64,000 nt of DNA, taken from Dillenia suffruticosa (Eukaryota > Streptophyta > Magnoliopsida > Dilleniales > Dilleniaceae). The notes beneath the pieces were generated by a model. The model was not told where the DNA came from. It worked only from the letters and a program-made list of their open reading frames with translations, and made no database searches. The stretch covers positions 23,177,056 to 23,241,055 of the forward strand of contig JAVTVX010000010.1 in the NCBI GenBank assembly GCA_033439265.1, in the 5' to 3' direction. Below, in pieces: positions 29,762 to 43,300 of this stretch (position 1 is the first letter of the stretch; every line of letters begins with the position of its first letter). Position numbers and translations under genes: made by a program.

Positions 29762-30711
29762 ATGGCAGCAACAATGGTGACCGCATCTACCGTGATGGGC
29801 CTTGGCAGTTCCACTCTCTCTTCCCCAAAGAGATCGTCCCTCACTTCAGGTAAAAAAATTTTTTCACAAAACTATCAAAATCATGCATATTAGTTTATAT
29901 GTGTCAGATTCATAGTATTAGAAGCACTTGTCATTTGACGAGGTGGTACTCGGGTTTTTTAGCTCTTATCGGTGAGGATTCAAAACCCCGTATTCCTTTC
30001 CCCTAGTTATAGAAAGGGTACAGCTCTCACAATCAAAGGAAAATATATGTATATATATATCATAGTAGTAGTATGCCCTTCCTATGTTGTAGGGAGAGTT
30101 CAAAATGAGGGTCTTTGACCGTGGCTGTGCTTTGTAAGTTATTGATAGTTATGATTAAATGGTTGAACCCAACCTCAGCCTTTGTGAAGCCAGCAGTGGC
30201 AGCAAGAAACCCTCTAAGACTAGGAAAGGCTTCGGGAGGAAAGTTCACTTGGTAAGAGCAGTAGTGTTATTTGTATAGACTACATGGGCACATTAGTTGT
30301 GTGATGATGATGATGACTGCGAGAAATTACAAAAATGTACGTAGTTTCGAGAGAGATTGGCTGAGGACCGATCTGAATGTCATTGGGTTCGGGTTGACCG
30401 GGTGGATTGCACCTTCAAGCATACCGTTAATCAACGGTAACAGCTTGACAGGACTTTTCTTTTTCCAGTATTGGAACTGAGCTGGCTCACTTCCCCACCG
30501 GTCCTGCTCTCACTTCTCCCTTCTGGTAACCACAATCCCACACTGTTCTCTAAAATAATACGTCCTATTACTTACCTACATTATGCGATGAGGATGATGA
30601 TGATGATGATGATGGTGCAGGTTGTGGTTGATTGCATGGTACTTGGGGCTTTTCATCACCCTAACATTTGGACAGATTGGGTTCAAGGGAAGGACCGAAG
30701 ATTACTTTTAG
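29762..30711 (+). CDS. psaO: Photosystem I subunit O (PsaO), with an apparent one-base shift in exon 3
   Basis: PsaO is a two-helix photosystem I subunit on the side where LHCII docks during state transitions. Exons are 29762-29849, 30179-30251, 30345-30525 and 30621-30711, with proper splice signals. The product starts with a plastid leader (MAATMVTASTVMGLG after one Ala). It continues through NPLRLGKASGGKFTCFERDW and DLNVIGFGLTGWIAPSSIP and ends in FGQIGFKGRTEDYF, close to Arabidopsis PSAO. In exon 3 the frame encoding SLTGLFF (to about 30465) and the frame encoding GTELAHFPTGPALTSPFW (from about 30469) differ by one extra base in a pyrimidine run (about 30457-30468). As written, translation would stop at TGA 30478-30480. 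Total exon length is 433 nt, one more than a multiple of three. Because all other features are intact, an assembly or sequencing error is as likely as a real lesion. Confidence 0.9.
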
Positions 30712-30943
30712 AAATAAAACTATCTTTCCCATCTTTTTTCAAACTCAATTTCCATGTATAAATACTCGCTCTCTTCTCTATATTTCCGCGTGTTGCCCAT
30801 TATTGCTAAAGAATTAGACCACTCTTTCTCCAATGATTTCTTCCATTGTTTCGTTTCGTTTTGTAGGAGGGGATGTGCTCCATTTCTCTATCACCAAAAA
30901 CTCGTTAGGATTAGGTAACTGAAAAAGGACAATCACGGACCCT

Positions 30944-31015
30944 ACAAGCAGTCGATCCAGATTAGTCCGGGCGAAAGCTCGGATACTGGGTTGTACCAAA
31001 AAAGAAAAAAAAAAA
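30944..31015 (+). mobile_element. 5'-truncated SINE copy with A-tail
   Basis: This stretch ends in an A-rich tail. It resembles the 3' half of the complete element at 60489-60705: both have AAGC, a GATC/GACTCAG motif, CAGATTA, a CGGG(G)C block and ATACTGGGTTG before the tail. Similarity to a second dispersed copy, plus the tail, supports a SINE family in this genome. I found no clear target duplication here. Confidence 0.55.
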
Positions 31016-32463
31016 GGGGAATCACTATCACTGGACCCTAACCTTAACCTTGGCCTCCTTCTTCACCTTGGATATTGTTGACATGAGTAGTCCTGGACCG
31101 TGACTGCATAATGCCTACAAATTTAGAAGACGCTACTTACAATCTAGTCCACTCAACGTATGATTTGTCTACTCAAGATCATCATTTACAAAATATTTTG
31201 AAATGCAAGAATAACACTTCAACCTGACCACCACTTCGACCTAGTTTTAATTCGATCTATTCAGAATCAGAACGTAAACACTATAGTTTGGTCACATTTC
31301 TGAAGCATTGTAAAGGGATTGAAATTGTTGGAAATCAAGACTAGACTGGCTTTTATGATTCTCGCCTGATTATTATTTTTTCTTTAATGGAAACTGAAGA
31401 TCTAGTTTTTATATCGGGTAGATTTAGGTTCGTGTCTAAATCTAATTATGCTGATGCTACCCAACAACAAAGATTTGAGTGAAAGTGAAACAAGGGCAAC
31501 TAAGCATCAAGATGATTTACCCAAATGGTGACGTCAAAAACTTCTTAATTTTAAACAACAAAAAAAATTGAATTTGCATATAAATTAAGACAATAACTTG
31601 TGAAAGTACATTAAAATATTTTAAGAGTTTTCAAGAAATTTATAGTCTATTTAGTATTATGGTAAGGTATTTTGATCAATTTACCCTAAACTCAAATTGT
31701 GTATTTCTTAGTTGACGTTTTCATAATAATGCGTAAAAGGGATGATAAATGCAGGCAACCCCTTTTCATCCCTTTTTGGGCGACCAAAAGGGAAAAGAGA
31801 GAGGAAAGTGGCAGATCCTTCTTAGCTAAACTAAAACCAGACCTACATAGGGGAGACCCCTCTTCTCCCAAGGGAGATCTCAGGCAGTTGAGAAATATCC
31901 CATTGACCCAAAGAATAAAAAAAGAAAAAAACTAAAACCAGACCCAATTTGTATCAGGACATTCTCCTATGGGCTTCAGACCTAAAACGGCATCTGCTGG
32001 GCCTAAACTCTCAAAACCCCGCCCACAAGATTTGGGGTACATACAGGAAGTCAATGTCTTTCGAATTCGATGTCCGTGTAAGGTCAAAATTTTCAGCGGG
32101 TACCTCGGAACATGAAACAGCAATAAATAATTCGAGAAGGGATTGGGGGAGAGGGAAGTCATATGTAAAAGCAATAAAATAGGGTAGAAATCGCTGCCAT
32201 ACCACATGGGTTTTAGGGATTCGGGCATGCCAGCTTGTAATGGAAAAGGGATGGGCATGTCTCCACTCCGTAAAATATGTATGTAGATAACTGGGAATTT
32301 AGAAATCTCTTTTCTGATTTCCAAATATTAAATTGAAACATTCTCTCCTCAAATTGTCAATCTATGCTACTTATTTACAGTAAACGAATAATCAAGCTAA
32401 GCGATTTACCCAAAAAAATAATAATAAGAAGAAAGATTGATTGGTGGAAAAAAGAATTATCAA

Positions 32464-32498
<35 letters not shown>

Positions 32499-33054
32499 CC
32501 ATTGTCCTAAGAGTTAAAATGAAATATGGAACTAAGTTGGGCCAAATTAAAAATACATTAATGGGTAACATGTAGGGCATAATCATCTACACTTAAAAGC
32601 TTTCTCGTCTTCACTTATCAACATTTAGTTTGGCCTAAGATTTTCTATGCCCGACGCATCACTTAAATTTTTAGAAATTAAATTATATTTAAAATAATAA
32701 TTTTTTTATTTATATATAATTATTTTTAAAAAAATTCATGAGGCACCCACCCGCTCCTCCGCCTGCCCCTCTTTGTTCCATTAAGCGCGTTCATGCAACT
32801 CTCATCCTTTTTAAAACAAGTTGGTGAAATCAAAATTCTTTCCTAAATTAGTATAAAAATTTTGTTTACAATTAATTTTTATTATATAAATAAAATTTGA
32901 AAAAAAGGGAGATTACTAACATTTTACGCGGCTAATTCTGTTTGAATTTAAATACAAGTTTTATTTTATGAATTAATTTATAAATTATCATTGTCCTTCA
33001 TGATACATAAAAAAAATGATAGAAGCAATATATTTTCGAAAAAACCCTTAAAAA

Positions 33055-33096
<42 letters not shown>

Positions 33097-35981
33097 TAGT
33101 TATTAGGAAGAAAAATGAGTGCCTGAAACAAGTATGATCAGGAATTGAACTCAAATGGAGAACTCGATAAAAACATGGAGCATGGCACTGCAGTAGACTT
33201 AAAAGGGGCGCACCCGATGAGGAAAAAACACACACACATGCATATAAAACAGAAATGGCGGAGATCAAAATAGTGAAGGAAAGAGTAAACATACAAAAAG
33301 GAAGACGCCAAAGATGGTGGTAAAATGATTAGGCCCCTTTTCAGCACAAGTCCACCCAGTTTAAATCAAATCCCATGAACTACAACAACTAGAGACAAGA
33401 AGAAACGACGATTTTTAACTAGAAACCAACACCACAAATCCCCTTCACAAATAAAGCAAGATTAAGAATCTTTACTAATGCGTTGTTATCACACCAACTA
33501 CACAATAAACCTTAGCCTCATAGGATGGTCCATTCAATTATGGGAACTAGGGGAGACGTACATCCACAAAATGCCATTTTAAGTCCCCATCCACAGAATT
33601 TAGGTTTCATTTTTCCTATTATATGATTAAATTATGAGAAATTTTCACTTTTGATAAATTTATGGATAATAATTTTATATATTTTTCTTTTGTGAAAAAA
33701 GAAAGCGAGAAAACAGAAAGCCATTCAAGAACAAAAAAAAAAAAAAAAAAAAAAAATAGAGAGAGAGAATTAAAATTTTTCATACTTTATAGTATTTACC
33801 TTTTTTCCATGTTTTATCCTACCTCCAACTAATTTTCACCTTCCTTTCCTTCTAACATCGTCAAATTTGATAACGAAGAGAATTATTCAAAGAATTCACA
33901 CCCCCACCAAAAACCCAAAACTAAAATGCTATTGTACTCATGATCGTATATCAAGGCATCAAACAAGTCCTTAAAAAAGAGTTTACATGAAAAACTGTAA
34001 CTAAAATTTTTGTACAATGCTTGGCAACAAAGTCAACAAAGTGCCCAAAATGTCTTCTCAACCCAAAGGCTCATTGTTGACATTGAAACATTACTACAGC
34101 TTTGTTGAGTTGTTCTTGTCTAATTGTTTGGCAGGGTGTGAAGTATTAATGGAACTCTCTCTCTCTCTCTCTCTCTCTCGTCTAATAAGTTATAGGGTGG
34201 TGGGACCTTTTAGCACCACAGCCGAGTTGGGGATAAGTACAATGCGAGTGTCTGCTATTGTGTATGTGATGTGTGAGAAATCTCCCAAACAAAAACGGAC
34301 CCAAACATGTGGCCCCTCAAGTGTCGTTGTTAGATGGATTTTTGACAAGGATTGATGTATATGTTCTGCCACCGATTTGGACATTCGGACCCAAATTATT
34401 TTTCTTTCCCTCAAGTCACCCCACGTTTGTTTTGTTATGTTTGGTAATCCTGAAATTTTCCACGTTTTTGTGTTTCTTATACTCTTGATCTGTGTGTCGT
34501 TTCCAATAATTTAAACCAATTCTTTTGTTTTGGCATTCTTTCTATGCTTCATTTGGACAATTTTTAGATCAAACTATGGTTTCAGATAGAGTTGTAATCA
34601 ATTTGGTTCTTTCTAGTCGAATTCAGAAAATATATTGACAAGAGGAAGGTGACCCCCTTTTCTTTTGTGCTCAAGTTTTATGTGGTTTAGTTTAGGAAAC
34701 AAAATCACCGTATGTAAATCAATGGGGACATAAAAAATTTCCTTCCAAGCCTCGTACTTGGAAATTTCAAGAGACTCATTCCCAACACCCCACATTGTGG
34801 TTTGAGCTTTGGAACGGCGACAGACAAAGGCAACAAAGAACTTCCTATCCAGCACTTATTTGGAAAATGGACCCCCCTTCTATATTTGTTTAGCCTTAGC
34901 CAATTTTGGAACCCTATCCTAATAGTAATGCCTTTTCCCCCCTCCAAGAATAATATTATATGAATCAAATAAATCATAAACCAATGTTATGTGATAGTTT
35001 AGAATATTTTGACCACTTTTTAATTAAAAATTTATTTAAATTAGTTAAAATACATTAATAATTCTTTTATTATAAAGGAGGAAATCGCTCTAAAAAAGGG
35101 ATAAATAAGGTTCAAACTCGAAATCTCAAATCAAAAAATAAACCTTTGGTATCATTGGACCTAATGACCATTGGTAAACATACTAATAATTTGATCTTAC
35201 ACATTATACAGAATGTCACGTAAAATTTGATTTTTTAGACTATAATTATTTGGTCCACATAATATTATTGAAACTATATTCATTTATTCAACTCTCTATG
35301 CAAAACTATATGTGATACTCAAATTCAGATTCTAAAATTACATAAATATTTCACCTGCTAAATCATAAAACACCAACAATGTTAACAATATAATAATACT
35401 AATGTAGTAACTCAAATTGTTAGCTACATCAACAAATTCATATATTATTAAATCAAGAGTTTCAACTTCCAATATCATCCTATAATCCTCTTTCTTTTCC
35501 ATGAAAAATATAGTTCTTAAAATTAGCCCATACCAAGATAATCAACACAACAAAACAAGAAGTGTCTGTCCTTTACATTTCTCCTCATTTCATTTTCCAG
35601 CTTCTGAAAGGTATCTCTACAATGGAGTAAGAAGATAGCATTGGTGAACAGTAGAAGAGTCAACTAGGAAAGGGAGAGATAATGCAAAGGTGGAAACTTC
35701 GAAAGGTGGGTGGGGGCAAGGAGAAATGACAAAGAAAGAGGTGAAAGATGAAATAAAAACAAGGTTTAAATATACGAACGAACACTTTACTGTGGATGTG
35801 AGACTGTGGAGAGCAGCGAGCATTAAATTTAGGAGTAGGAAAAAGCAAAGAAAGAAGAAATGCAAAGAACTTAGTCAAGATTCTGACCGTCCATTTGCAC
35901 ATGCACGTCCATGATTGATTTCTTCACTCTTCTATCTCACGTGTAAGCCACGTCCTCTACCTATGCTCCCATCTCTTTCTC

Positions 35982-35983
<2 letters not shown>

Positions 35984-36029
<46 letters not shown>

Positions 36030-36257
36030 CATCAAAAACCTTCTGAAGACAGTGCTGATTCAAAGCGCGCGCTCTATCTCTCTCTCTCTCTCTCTCTCCT
36101 TCCTTTTCGTAATGTCTTACCCAAACTAAACGCCACATTTTAAGGTCTTTCTTTTTCTTCTCCTCTCTTTCCAACTCATAAACGTATGACTCTCGACGAC
36201 TCCACTTTATGTGAACTGTAAAAAGCATTCTCCCTCCCTCCCTCCCTCTCTCTCTCG
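35984..36257. repeat. Clustered (CT)n tracts upstream of the coiled-coil gene
   Basis: Three pyrimidine blocks (about 35984-36027, 36070-36098 and 36228-36257, the last mixing CCCT and CT units) lie 350-630 bases before the ATG at 36615. CT/GA tracts near plant start sites often belong to promoters or 5' leaders and can bind GAGA-type (BPC) factors; the role here is inferred only. Confidence 0.85.
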
Positions 36258-36614
36258 CTCAAATGGACTGTGTTTCAACTTTAGGTTCTGGGGTTTTTTG
36301 ATAGGGGAATTAAAGTGTTAGGAAGTAGAAGTTGTTCCTCGCGTTCTGGGGTGCTATAGATTTCGCAATCAGTATAGCAATAAGAACGAAATCTAACTTT
36401 GTCCCTCTTTTCCCACCTTTTTTCTTTTTCCTTTCCTCTCCAATTTCTAGGAACTCAAATCCAATCATTTCCTCTTCCTTTTCTTCTTTGACCAAACAGT
36501 CTAAAGCTTCTAAATTTCAAAACTCAAATCTCTTTCTTTCTCTGCTTTCAAAAATTCCCATAAACTGAATTCTTAGAATTCACAATAGTGGATTCAAAAA
36601 CCCAATTGGAAACA

Positions 36615-38799
36615 ATGCAAAGACAAGCTCGGAAAGTTGAAACTCGAGTCGGAGGAAGATGCAAGGTTAGAAAAAGAGGAGGTTCATCATCATCATCTTC
36701 TTCAATTCTTCAGAATTACAGATTCAAACGAGCAATTCTAGGGGGAAAAAAAGGAGGGTCCAGCACCCCAGTACCCAAATGGAAAATTGGCTCGACATCG
36801 CCCTCTCCGCGAATTGCAGACTGTGATGCAACATCACAGGACGCCATTAAAGCCCGCCAATCTAATATCTCTGCAAGAAAGCTTGCAGCGACTTTATGGG
36901 AAATCAACGGAATCCCTTTGAAGGAGAATGAGAAGAAGCAAAAAAATGAGTCAAAAAACAGAGAGAGGATTTCAAATTCCAAGTCATTGCCTCTGCCGCA
37001 GCATTTGTCTGATCCATCACATAGTCCTGTTTCAGAGGTGGGGTTCACTCAATTAATGGAGTTGATTTTGTTGGGATCCGGGATTTGAATTTTTTTTAAC
37101 GGGTCATTTCTGTACATTCGGATCGGAAGGAATTGTCTGATTTGGAAAGTGAATTTTGTATATTTGGTTAAATTATTCTTGTTTGTCTTGTCTTGGTAAA
37201 TAATATTTTGCTGCAGAGGTTGCATCAGGGTAGAGGAGTCATCAGCCATCGCAGGAGAGCATCAGAAGTTTCTCAGAAACTTCAACTCACCAATTACACA
37301 TTCGGAGGTTTAGATTCTTTTGGTAATACAAGTTTAATGGAGGTAAATTTCATCTTAAACAACTTTAATCTTCCATATCTTTTGTTTTTATCTATTGTAA
37401 CTTGATGGGATTTTTCCTTTGAAATTATTGGTGCTGTGTGACGTTGGATCTTGAGAATTTGTAAATCTAATGCAAACTTGGAAATTGGACTAGTCTTGGG
37501 GTTTGTTTCATGGATTGATGCATGCATGCATGATGAAAGATTTATGAATGCTGAGGAAGAATTGAATGGTTGGTAATTTTCTGATATGATTCAATGCAGA
37601 TTGAAAACCATTCCCGAGGACATACTACAACACGACATACCATGGGAACTAAAACCCTTTTGAAGGATGTGGGTAAAAGTCTAGCCACATCCAAAGAGCT
37701 TCTAAAAGCTTTGAATCACATCTGGCGAATGGAAGAGAAGAATTCATCAAGCATGACACTTGTCGCAGCATTACGTGCAGAAATAGACCGTGCTCGCATC
37801 CAAGTTGAACAACTGATACAATATCAGAGGTCTAGCCGACATGAGATCAATTGCCTTATGAAACATTTTGCAGAAGAAAAATCTGCCTGGAAAAGAAGGG
37901 AGCGAGATAGGATCCAGGGCGCAATTGAATCCATAGCAAGAGAACTGGAGATTGAGAAGAAGCTTAGGCATCAAACTGAGAGACTGAACAAGAAGCTTGG
38001 CAAAGAACTGGCAGAGACAAAAGCATCTATGTTGAAGGTTGTAAAAGAGCTTGAGAGTGAGAGGAGGACTAAAGAAATATTGGAACAAGTTTGTGATGAG
38101 TTAGCCAGAGGTATTGGAGAAGACAGAGCTGAGTTTGAGGAACTAAAGAGGGAGTCAGCGAAAGTAAGAGACGAAGTGGAGAAGGAAAGACAGATGCTCC
38201 AACTAGCAGATGTTTTGCGCGAGGAGAGAGTACAGATGAAGCTGTCTGAAGCTAAATATCAGTTTGAGGAGAAAAATGCAGCCGTTGAGAAGCTGAGGAA
38301 ACAACTTGAGTCCTACTTGGGAAACAAAATCAACAGAGAAAATGGTGATGAAGACACTTTAAATTCTGGAAGTGGAGGATATAGGGCATATTTGATGAAG
38401 AACTACCCGGGTTCGTGCCAAAATGGTGAGGTAGAATACAATGATGATGATGATGGAGAAGTGGCAGATGGTGAAGTACGGGAAGGGGAAGACTCTGCTG
38501 ATAGTGATCTCCACTCTATTGAACTAAACATGGATAATATCAGTAAGAGCTACAAATGGATTTACAGTTGCAGGGATGGAGATCCTGGTCAAGAAGATTC
38601 AAAGAGAAGTTCAGTCGATGAAATGTTCAAGGGGAGGAAGTCTCTCTCAGAGAAAGTTCAGTGGGGAAGCATCTCACTGACAAAAGGCAATTCAAACAGT
38701 GTGCAGTTGGAATCCACCACTAAAACACAAGGAAACACTGATACACTTCATCAAGAAAGATCATCGGAACCCACTTTGCAAGGGCAGAGAAATAAATAA
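36615..38799 (+). CDS. Plant coiled-coil protein, USO1-like family (At5g41620/At1g64180 type)
   Basis: Three exons (36615-37037, 37217-37342, 37600-38799) give 582 residues; all junctions are phase 0 with GT-AG sites. The true start is the ATG at 36615; the frame is open for nine codons further up, but without an ATG. The N-terminus is basic and serine-rich, with conserved-looking blocks SARKLAATLWEINGIPL and SHRRRASEVSQKLQLTNY. A long coiled coil covers about residues 225-440 and includes VCDELARGIGEDRAEFEELK and ADVLREERVQMKLSEAK. I remember both as hallmarks of this plant family, which also includes BRANCHLESS TRICHOMES-related proteins. An acidic segment (DDDDGEVADGE, then SADSDLHSIELNMDN) and a Ser/Thr-rich tail follow. 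Members are annotated as USO1-like only through coiled-coil similarity; molecular function is not settled. The C-terminus may be shortened, see findings. Confidence 0.88.
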
Positions 38800-40374
38800 T
38801 TAGTATAATTCCGATACCAGTTGAGACACTACGAGATCATATTCTTGCCAAATTTAAGGTTCCAAGATAGCATCTTCATGCAACCTTCTATGCTTAATCT
38901 TTTCAGTGTGACAATAAAGCTTGTGAAGTTGATAAGTGTTCATGAAGTAATTTAAGTTCGAAGTTATCAAGGACCAGTGGCAATCCGAGAGTTCCTCTTC
39001 CTAATCTCTCCTTTATATTTTCTCCTTGTTACTACTATTTTGCTTGTTTCTCCTTTCTAGGAAATCAGTCACCAATGAATGCTGTAAAAGTGTTGGTAAA
39101 TAGTTTATTGCGATGAAAAAACAATGTTAAAAGAAGTTTTGATGAAATTCTTGATTGAATTTACAGGTACAGACCTTCCGCACAGTTGCCTAAAATTACT
39201 ATAGTCCTGCCACCTTCAGTTTCAACAACTCTTAAGATATGTTCCCAAATGGTCCAATCAGCATTTCCGGCTTGGTCAAAAGAAAATTGGATCAAAACAT
39301 TTACATGAGGAAACCAAGGTATCCCATTGCAATTTATGAGGAAATCCTAGTGTGGGCATTAGTGAGCTTGATGATACTCGTGACCCAAATTCAAGGCTCC
39401 ACAAATAGTGTTTTGAGAGGTCTAGGTGTAAAGGAAATGGTCTTCCATGGTGTAGCTCAAACACCTTCGGAGCAGGAAGAGAAAAGAATTTGATGGAAAA
39501 ATATTCAAGAACCAAAAAACTAAATCTTCAAAACAGGACGGCTTTCTGCAGAAACATTTGGAAAGAATGGGATATTAAATTGGCACTTAATGTGCACTCC
39601 ACACAAGTACCTAGAGAAGCATGTGAATTTAGTTATAAAGTTTGTGATTCTCCAATAATTGCAATTCTGCGAAGAAGAAAACAAAGAATCCAACTTTTCA
39701 GTTTGGTGGCTTTTCTCATATTCTAGGCCTTGCCTTGTAGTTTATACCAAGCATTTCTCTGCCACCTATTCCGCAGTGTTTGAAACCTCAACTTGTTACC
39801 TCCTTTCTCTGATTTTATTTATTTTATTTTACTTATAATATTTTTTAACTAATTTTTTTTTTTAAAATTTACAATTAAAAGTCAAGCATCTATACATAAG
39901 AGATATTATTACTATATTGAAATTTTTTGTATAAAAAAACTCACTCAATTTTAATTTAAGTTAACCTCAACTTTCCTAAACTAGACCCGACTCTCAACCA
40001 TATACTGATAACCCCACTAATGTTTTGTTTTCCAATTTAACTTTATAGGCTCACTGCGGCACCATACTCATCAGTGCTATTATTGTGAGATTCCTTGTTG
40101 ACAAAATTCTTGCAAGGCCCCTCTCTCTTGTAAGGAATTTTTTTTAAGCGTATTATACAGTCACAACAATGAGAGGGTTCATTAGGACACAAACTTCTAA
40201 TGAATGAAAACATAATTCATATTGATTGGTGGGAGATGAGAATCTTCACATTGAAGATTAGGTAAGCAGATATTTAACAATGACCAATCAGGTGACAAGG
40301 AATGAAAAGCATTGGAGGTAGAGATCAGACCTAGTAAAGTGAAGAGATGACAATCCTTTGTATAGGTAGCAGAG
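38800..40374. other. Convergent intergenic region between coiled-coil gene and NIT4
   Basis: This is the downstream region shared by two convergent genes. It has scattered short ORFs (for example 39239-39726) without recognisable domains, possibly remnants of an untranslated region or a lost gene. No repeat or mobile element was recognised. Confidence 0.4.
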
Positions 40375-43300
40375 CTATTTTGGAGGGATCTCAGTTTTCA
40401 CGGCCGCTGATGTGAAAGTAACTGGATTTGCTGGATGGTCTTTTACAATGAGGCTGAGGACTTCAGGCCTTGAATAATGACCAACCACATCAAAGTCAAA
40501 CTTTGCCCTCGCGATATCTCCAAGATCTGTTCATTATTAGATCGTTGTAATAAAATCACATCTTTATAAACAGAAGAAATAAAAGAAGAAAAAGAAGCTG
40601 TCGCACTTACAGATGGTGCATGCTCAACAATATAAGGTGGCTAACAGAACCTGAACCCACTCAGTTCGTAGGCAAGGTAGCAACTAAGATGTTAGTAAGG
40701 CATCCAAGTAAGCATGTGACATCCAAGATGGGATGGAGGAGAAAGAAAAATTTGAGGCAGTTTTGATACTATGTGAGAAGCATGAACATAGTTGAGCATA
40801 TACACCAATTAGTTGACGTGTGTTTCTATCTATTCTAATACTATATTATAAAACCAATCTTTTAGTTACGTTCTTTTGTATATCCCACCAATAGGTGCTT
40901 AGAGCTAGTAGACAAATGGATTTTAACCTGACCGACATTTTAGAACATCAGGAGTAAATCTCAACATTCACAAAACTGGACAAGACAATAAATGCATCTG
41001 ATGTCAGAGAGGTCCAACACACAACGGACTAGGTTGAGTAGAAATTTAGAACTTTCTAGCTCACCCAAAATACAAACTCTGCAACGGACAGAATGCTAGG
41101 GCCTATTATAAAAGCTAAGAGTAATAATAAATATGACTCTGGAAAGACATTTCACCACACAAAGCAACTAGTGTGCAAGCCACCAAAAGGAAAAGATGCA
41201 GCAAGACGTCAGAAATAATCCCTACTAGAAAGGCGAAAAATAAGGAATCCAATGCTTGTGATAAAACTTGTCCAGGATTATGTATGATTGTATTTTCCTA
41301 ACTGTTGTAGCGAAATACTATACTGAACAATTGAATTCTTGATAAGAGTAGAGAATATAAACACCAACCTAAATCAGCTGAGATGAGAGCCTCCCCATCA
41401 TTATTTGGTCCCGCCAGAATGGTCCCTGAAGGTGAAATAATGACACTTCCTCCAGCACAAACAACAGAGTCAGGTGTCAGATCATCTTCTGTGCCTGAAA
41501 ATACATACTCCGGTGGAGGTGGATAATCTTTCCTCCGACAGAACTGGTTCGCTGATAAAACAAAACATCCACCCTCAAGGGCAATGTGGGTCATTGATGC
41601 TTGCCAAACTTCCCTGGCGTCAGCAGTAGGTGCACAATATATTTCAATGCCTGAAGAGGAAAAAAATCATAGATTTAGTTTCAGGAGTAAAAAAGGATCA
41701 AATATAATCAAAGAATAAGAGAATGAACTGTTAGAGACTGAAACCAGAAAACAACTGTAACAAGTTCAAGATCAAAAAGATAATCTAAATTTGGCGAATG
41801 GGTATGAAGAAATGAGTTGTCAAAATTCAATCAAAACTAGATAAATACACTATAGCCAAAAGAATCAGCATTTATTATAATAGTTGCAGTTTTCCCTACC
41901 AAAGAGAGCAGTGGCTTAGTGCATAAAATCAACTCAGGCAACCATATATGTTTTAAGAGGAACTAAACTTAGTTTTTTTATCCTCTTTTGATCCCAGAGC
42001 AGCAGGCTCAACTAGGCAATGTTATATAAATAATTGCAACAATACCAGATGGAATTGATACCAGAAGCACAATGTATGGAATTTTAACTACAATTAAATC
42101 TAGAAATAAGCTATGGTAAACATGAAGCAAGTGTCAAGAACAGGAATTCTACATAATAAACCCAAAGCTTTATTTGTTTTCTGGAGTTGGGATGGTCCTG
42201 CATATGCAAACACAACATTGCAATAACTCTTCTACTCCCACATATTTCCTCCTTAATTCAGGTTTTCTTTATGCGGGATGCACATGCATATTTTTCATAA
42301 CCAAAGTTTATTATCATAAATTGAGGAAAATCCAACTCAAATGGCCAACAAGACTAGCAGGTTTCTGCAACTTTGTCCATGCAATCAGATTTATTTGACT
42401 GCACAATAACCAACCTTTGGCATACATTGCTGTTCTTAGAAGTGGCATTCTGTTTTCCCAGCAGATAGCAGCACCTATTTTTCCAATTGGAGTATCATAA
42501 ACTGGTATTGTTGATCCATCACCAAATCCCCAAATAATGCGTTCCAATGCGGTAGGCATCATTTTCCGGTGCTTTCCAAGGTAATGGCCTTGCGAATCAA
42601 AAAACAAAACAGTACAGTAAAGTGTGTAGCCATCTCTCTCTATCACCCCCATTACCAAGTATACTTTATACTTTCCAGCCATAGCTGCCAGGCGTTCAAC
42701 TTCAGGACCTACATTAATCACAGATCAGTCAAATCAGACACAATAGCAAGCAAGAGCATCATAACGAATGCCAATGATGAAATATGCCAAGAACTAACAT
42801 GAAGAACCAGAGGTTAGTTGTAGACCCAATGTCTTGTTTTCAATGTGATGCCGCCTAATAATCCTCCAAAACCCTATTCAATGTCTCAACCCCTAAAGCA
42901 TTCTACAGAAGAAGTTAAACTAGGTGCTACCCTAATCGGCAACCTTACAAACATGAGAAGAAAATATTTGGCCACTATTAAAGTGAATTATCAGACTAGT
43001 TAGCAAATGCTTAAACCGCAAATTGAATGTTGAAACCCAATATTTTTAGTAACTTCAACATATCTATCCAAAACAAATGCTAATCAAAGGTTGACAAACA
43101 AATCTCAACAGAATCCACTAGATGATGTGATATTAACCTATTGTTGGATCTGCATTAGCGCCTGGGAAATGCTTCATAATTTACCAATTTTAATTAGCAC
43201 ATGACAGTTGCCCCGCTTAGTCAATAGAAGATCATTCTCCCCAGCTATTACAAAAAATTTGCGAATGTTGAGACAATCGTTCAACTGTCTATACTAATGG

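Larger units (their letters stand above)
30712..36614. other. Gene-free region between psaO and the coiled-coil gene
   Basis: About 5.9 kb lies here without a gene I can support. It holds the psaO 3' region, the truncated SINE, GA runs at about 32469-32496 and 33065-33093, a long poly(A) at about 33731-33757, a CT run at about 34158-34180, and AT-rich DNA at 34980-35560. The last 650 bases are strongly CT-rich and probably form the promoter and leader of the next gene. Confidence 0.5.

Noticed and set aside
30440..30468. A tiny intron in psaO exon 3 to explain the frame change
   Set aside because: The only GT donor before the CCAG gives an intron of roughly 33 bases, below plant limits, removes the conserved LTGLFF and still leaves the wrong frame.
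31932..32324. 130-codon minus-strand ORF downstream of psaO
   Set aside because: No recognisable motif or codon pattern; it overlaps equally long ORFs in other frames, so it is most likely chance.
39239..39726. Two plus-strand ORFs between the coiled-coil gene and NIT4
   Set aside because: Neither frame has a recognised domain and they do not join by plausible splicing.
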